Assembly (NCBI GenBank): GCA_041752455.1
Contig: JBGSWL010000123.1
Location: forward strand, 1-10,614
Source of the DNA: JBGSWL01 sp041752455
Lineage (GTDB): Bacteria > Pseudomonadota > Alphaproteobacteria > Rhizobiales > Rhizobiaceae
Direction: 5' to 3'
Length of the DNA: 10,614 nt
Shown: one piece after another, positions 7,861 through 10,614 of the stretch
How positions within the stretch are numbered: the stretch's first letter is position 1
Layout of the letters: the number at the start of each line of letters is the position of its first letter
Notes under the pieces: model-generated
The model's input: the letters and a program-made list of their open reading frames with translations, nothing else
Told to the model about the DNA's origin: nothing
The model's database searches: none
Program-made: the position numbers and the translations under genes

Positions 7861-8262
7861 TCATTTTGCGCTCAGCATGTGACTGGCGATGTTGATATAT
7901 TTGCGGCCCGCTTCGCTGGCCTGCTCCAGAGCATGGGCCATGTCACCGCCTTCGCGCGCCTTGGCCAGCTTGATCAGCATCGGCAGGTTGGCACCGGCAA
8001 TCACTTCGACGCGGCCGGGCTGCATGACCGAAATCGACAGGTTGGACGGCGTGCCGCCGAACATGTCGGTGGCAAGAATGACGCCATGCCCGGTGTCGGT
8101 GCGCGCGACCGCGGCAAGGATGTCATCGCGCCGGTTTTCCATGTTGTCGTCTGCCTCGATGCACAGGGCTTCAAACTGCCGCTGCGGACCGACTACGTGC
8201 TCGACCGCCTGCAGGAACGCAGCGCCGAGTTGGCCGTGGGTGACAAGCACGACGCCGATCAT
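7861..8262 (-). CDS. manX: PTS EIIA component of the mannose family (ManX-like)
   Basis: A 133-residue stand-alone EIIA of the mannose/fructose/sorbose family, cytoplasmic. The N-terminus MIGVVLVTHGQLG sets the phosphorylated histidine at His9, matching His10 of E. coli ManX. The family motif LATDMFGGTPSN carries the conserved Asp next to the active site. It would take phosphate from HPr, encoded just downstream. No IIB, IIC or IID permease subunit is present in the window, so it most likely signals carbon or phosphorylation state to other proteins and does not feed a transporter. Brucella and rhizobia carry the same EIIA-HPr pair beside the BvrS/ChvG sensor. The start ATG at 8262 is clear from the N-terminal motif; the ribosome site is weak. 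A 154-base gap separates it from hprK and may hold its own promoter. Confidence 0.93.
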   Translation of the reverse strand: MIGVVLVTHGQLGAAFLQAVEHVVGPQRQFEALCIEADDNMENRRDDILAAVARTDTGHGVILATDMFGGTPSNLSISVMQPGRVEVIAGANLPMLIKLAKAREGGDMAHALEQASEAGRKYINIASHMLSAK

Positions 8263-8276
8263 GAGCGATTGTGTCC

Positions 8277-8287
8277 CGTCACCTGTT
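8277..8287 (-). repeat. 11-base direct repeat, copy near the manX start
   Basis: AACAGGTGACG on the minus strand, 14 bases before the manX start codon. The identical sequence occurs 62 bases further upstream. At this position it overlaps or flanks the ribosome-binding region. Confidence 0.6.
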
Positions 8288-8338
8288 CCTTGCCCGTGGG
8301 TAGTGTTCTGGTCTGCATGTGCTGCAATGCCGGTCCGG

Positions 8339-8349
8339 CGTCACCTGTT
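8339..8349 (-). repeat. 11-base direct repeat, upstream copy
   Basis: A second perfect copy of AACAGGTGACG in the hprK-manX gap, just downstream of a possible promoter. Two identical same-strand copies in a 154-base gap could be operator sites; the regulator is unknown. A small GCCGG-t-CCGGC palindrome lies between the copies at 8329-8339. Confidence 0.6.
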
Positions 8350-8355
8350 TTCATC

Positions 8356-8385
8356 ATCTTGACCAGCAAATCGAGGCTTTGACAA
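8356..8385 (-). promoter_or_regulatory. Possible promoter of manX-ptsH
   Basis: TTGTCA (8380-8385, minus strand) matches 5 of 6 bases of the -35 consensus. A weak -10 candidate, CAAGAT or TCAAGA, lies 17-18 bases downstream. It sits in the only gap in the chvG-to-ptsH block. The -10 is poor, so the block may instead be read through from chvG. Confidence 0.3.
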
Positions 8386-8416
8386 GCTTTCCGGGGTTTC
8401 GTGGGGCTCACCTTGG

Positions 8417-8875
8417 TCAAAGGTCGAGTGGCAGGCCAAGGCTGGTCAAAACCGCATTGGCGGCCCCTGGCGAAGGGCCTTCGGGAAGTTTCAGCAGTGG
8501 CAAGGCAATCCCGCGCAATGTCACCGTTGCATTGTCGCGAAGGCGTACTGCCTGTGGCAAGGGAACAAGTTCCGCGACAAGTGCAAGCGGAACCGGTCCT
8601 GACAGGATGGCGGTGGCGTCGGCAATTCCATGGCCGCGCACCTCGACCAGACCGGAAAGCACAGGCGGGCAGGAGGCGACCAGTGCGCCGTCCTGCAAGT
8701 CCAGAAGGGTCCGGTCATCGGCGACCAGCCCTGCATCATGCCCGCCGCGCCGCGCCCGGCGCACCAGTTCAAGGGCAAGTACCGTCTTGCCTGCGCCCGA
8801 TACGCCGCAGATCAGCACGCCGTGCCCGTTGATCGCGACGCAGGTGCCATGCACCGGCTGATCGTCGCCGGTCAT
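8417..8875 (-). CDS. hprK: HPr kinase/phosphorylase, short catalytic-domain form
   Basis: A 152-residue protein that would phosphorylate HPr on Ser52 with ATP and possibly remove that phosphate. HGTCVAING (residues 9-17) holds the conserved histidine, the Walker A motif GVSGAGKT is at 24-31, LVADD (50-54) gives the acidic pair, and EVRGHGI (78-84) is the HprK signature. Gram-positive HprK is about 310 residues with an extra N-terminal domain; here only the kinase domain exists. This short form is normal for alphaproteobacteria, so I do not read it as a truncation. The ATG overlaps the TGA of chvG (ATGA), which implies co-transcription and coupling of the sensor kinase with HprK. The C-terminal part, after about residue 100, is less conserved to my eye. 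Confidence 0.9.
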   Translation of the reverse strand: MTGDDQPVHGTCVAINGHGVLICGVSGAGKTVLALELVRRARRGGHDAGLVADDRTLLDLQDGALVASCPPVLSGLVEVRGHGIADATAILSGPVPLALVAELVPLPQAVRLRDNATVTLRGIALPLLKLPEGPSPGAANAVLTSLGLPLDL

Positions 8876-10614
8876 TCCGCCGGCAGCCGGATGATGAAGC
8901 GCGCGCCTGCCGGTTCGTTCGGCCGGTGCGGATCGGGAATGTTGGCAGCGGTCAGCGTGCCGCCATGGGCCTCGACGATCTGGCGCGAGATCGAGAGACC
9001 GAGGCCGGAATTCTTGCCGAAGTGCTCGGCCCCGGGGCGATCCGTATAAAACCGCGCGAAAATCGTTTCGATGCTGTCGGCGCGAATGCCGGGGCCATTG
9101 TCCTCGACCGTGATGATCACGTGCCGCCCGGAACGCGACAGACGGATATCGATCCGTCCATTCTCCTGAGAGACGAACGAGCGGGCATTTTCGACAAGGT
9201 TCGAGATCACCTGGCCGAGCCGGGATTCGTGCCCGTTGATCTTGTAGCGGTTCCCGCCGGTCGTGCGCGCCACGTGCAGCTTCGGCACCACCGGGTGGGA
9301 ATGGCTGTCGGCATAAAGCGAGACGAGCTTGTTGAGGAGTGCCTGCACGTCGACCGGCTTTGCGTCCTCGCGCACCAGTTCCGCATCAAGGCGCGAGGCA
9401 TCGGAAATGTCGGTGATCAGCCGGTCGAGCCGCTGCACATCGTGCTGGATCACATTCAGGAGGCGCTGGCGCATGTCATCGTTGCGCGCAACCGGAAGGG
9501 TTTCGACCGCTGATCGCAGCGACGTCAAAGGGTTCTTCAACTCGTGGCTGACATCGGCGGCAAAGCTCTCGATTGCCTCGATGCGCGAATAGAGCGAATT
9601 GGTCATGTCGCGCAGTGCCACCGACAGATTGCCGATCTCGTCGGAGCGGCCGGAATAGTCGGGAATTTCTTCGCGCGCACGGATCGAGCGGCGCACCCGC
9701 ACGGCCGCCGCCGAAAGCCGCCGCAACGGGCTGGCGATCGTGCTGGCAAGCAGCATCGACAGGATGACGTTGACGATCACCGCGACGGCAAACACCCGGA
9801 ACATCGCAAACCGCTCCGCCTCGACGATCTTGTCGATGTCGCCGCCCTGCGTCGACAATTGCAGCACGCCAAGCACGGCGCGGAATCGCTGCACCGGCAC
9901 GGCCACCGAAACGATCATCTCGCCCTGTTCCGACACACGCACGATCTGCTGGCGGCCACCCGCCAAAGCCCGCATCACTTCGGGGTAGTTGGTGCCGGAA
10001 CCGCCGGGCTGTTCGCTGTAGATCGGCAGGTCGTCGCGGCGGAAGAACGTGTTGATGCCGGTGCGCGCCCGGTCCCAGAGCGAGCGGTCCGCCGGATCCA
10101 CGGGGCCGAGGTCGTAGCGCAGGATCTGCCCGCGCGAATAAAGATGGCGGCTGTCGATAATCAGGTTGCCGTCCGGATCATAGACACGGGCGCGGGTCCG
10201 CGTCGGCGAGATCAGTCGGCGCAGAACGGGCGCCACCCGTTCCGGGTTGATCGGAAAGGCAAGGCTGTCGAGGCCGTCGACATTGGGGACGATGCTTTCA
10301 CCGGCCTGCAGTTCCAGGAGCTTTTCCGGATCGATCAGGATGGCATCGGTCTCGACGCTCGCCGACGCGGCGATCGCGCCGGCGATGATTTCGCCCTGCG
10401 TCATCAGGCTCTCGACACGCGCGTCGATCAGCCCGTCACGGAACTGGTTGAGATAGAGGATCCCCGACATCAGAAGGCCGAGCGCCGCAAGATTGAGGAT
10501 CAGGATGCGCTTGGTGATCGAGGAAAACAGGTGCCGCCCGAAAATCCGGCGAAGTCCGACGAGCAGGGGCGAGAGGCCTGTGGGCAGGCGCACGGCGCGG
10601 GCGCGCCGCGCGGC
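8872..10614 (-). CDS. chvG: ChvG/ExoS/BvrS-type sensor histidine kinase (5' end beyond right edge)
   Basis: Membrane sensor kinase of the ChvG-ChvI two-component system, which controls acid response, envelope and surface polysaccharide genes in Hyphomicrobiales and is held in check by periplasmic ExoR. Numbering from a GTG at 10593: membrane segment 28-47, periplasmic domain about 50-262 with LNQFRDGLIDARVESL and SPTRTRARVYDPDGNL, membrane segment about 264-284, HAMP to about 345, phospho-acceptor His350 in SHELKNPLTSLR, N box NLVENA (465-470), DNGPGI (498-503) and NSGLGLSI. All kinase motifs are intact. The frame stays open through the last seven codons of the window (rich in Ala and Arg), and relatives have a longer N-terminus, so I treat the gene as continuing to the right instead of starting at 10593. 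The response regulator chvI is expected next, outside the window. It overlaps hprK by four bases. Confidence 0.95.
   Translation of the reverse strand, partial: AARRARAVRLPTGLSPLLVGLRRIFGRHLFSSITKRILILNLAALGLLMSGILYLNQFRDGLIDARVESLMTQGEIIAGAIAASASVETDAILIDPEKLLELQAGESIVPNVDGLDSLAFPINPERVAPVLRRLISPTRTRARVYDPDGNLIIDSRHLYSRGQILRYDLGPVDPADRSLWDRARTGINTFFRRDDLPIYSEQPGGSGTNYPEVMRALAGGRQQIVRVSEQGEMIVSVAVPVQRFRAVLGVLQLSTQGGDIDKIVEAERFAMFRVFAVAVIVNVILSMLLASTIASPLRRLSAAAVRVRRSIRAREEIPDYSGRSDEIGNLSVALRDMTNSLYSRIEAIESFAADVSHELKNPLTSLRSAVETLPVARNDDMRQRLLNVIQHDVQRLDRLITDISDASRLDAELVREDAKPVDVQALLNKLVSLYADSHSHPVVPKLHVARTTGGNRYKINGHESRLGQVISNLVENARSFVSQENGRIDIRLSRSGRHVIITVEDNGPGIRADSIETIFARFYTDRPGAEHFGKNSGLGLSISRQIVEAHGGTLTAANIPDPHRPNEPAGARFIIRLPAE

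Noticed and set aside
8417..8875. hprK as a truncated pseudogene because it is half the Gram-positive length
   Set aside because: The short kinase-only form is normal in alphaproteobacteria and all visible catalytic motifs are intact.
8872..10593. chvG starting at the GTG at 10593
   Set aside because: The frame is open to the window edge and relatives have a longer N-terminus, so the GTG is more likely an internal valine codon.

Overview
The window reads as ordinary, vertically inherited chromosome from a GC-rich alphaproteobacterium, most likely of the order Hyphomicrobiales (Rhizobiales), near the Rhizobiaceae. The strongest pointers are a ChvG/ExoS-type sensor kinase next to a short HprK, a ManX-type EIIA and HPr; a 467-residue S-adenosylhomocysteinase; a DivL-type pseudo-kinase; and a TsaE domain fused to an AmgK-type sugar kinase. 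All nine genes lie on the minus strand, so transcription runs from right to left. I see no tRNA, rRNA, mobile element, CRISPR array or phage gene.

In transcription order: (1) 10614-8872, chvG, whose 5' end lies beyond the right edge; it overlaps hprK by 4 bases. (2) 8416-8263, a 154-base gap with a possible promoter and an 11-base direct repeat. (3) manX (EIIA) and ptsH (HPr), 29 bases apart. (4) A 101-base gap with AT-rich palindromes and a hairpin, then ahcY, which ends in a palindrome at its stop codon and an intrinsic terminator. (5) A gap of about 200 bases with three GANTC sites and a possible promoter. (6) divL, tsaE-amgK and murU, closely packed (10-base gap, then 4-base overlap). (7) addB after 76 bases, running off the left edge.

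The first block links envelope/acid sensing (ChvG) to a regulatory phosphotransferase relay with no sugar permease in view: HprK would phosphorylate HPr on Ser52, and HPr (His21) would pass phosphate to EIIA (His9). AhcY clears S-adenosylhomocysteine, the inhibitory product of SAM-dependent methylation, which includes DNA methylation. The divL block joins cell-cycle signalling to tRNA t6A modification (TsaE), peptidoglycan sugar recycling (AmgK then MurU, making UDP-MurNAc without MurA/MurB) and double-strand break repair (AddB).

I found no clearly new system. The points most worth a second look are the tyrosine that replaces the phospho-acceptor histidine in the DivL-like kinase, the GANTC cluster in its promoter region, the TsaE-AmgK fusion next to MurU, the loss of a conserved Asp in MurU, and the repeats in the leaders of manX and ahcY.
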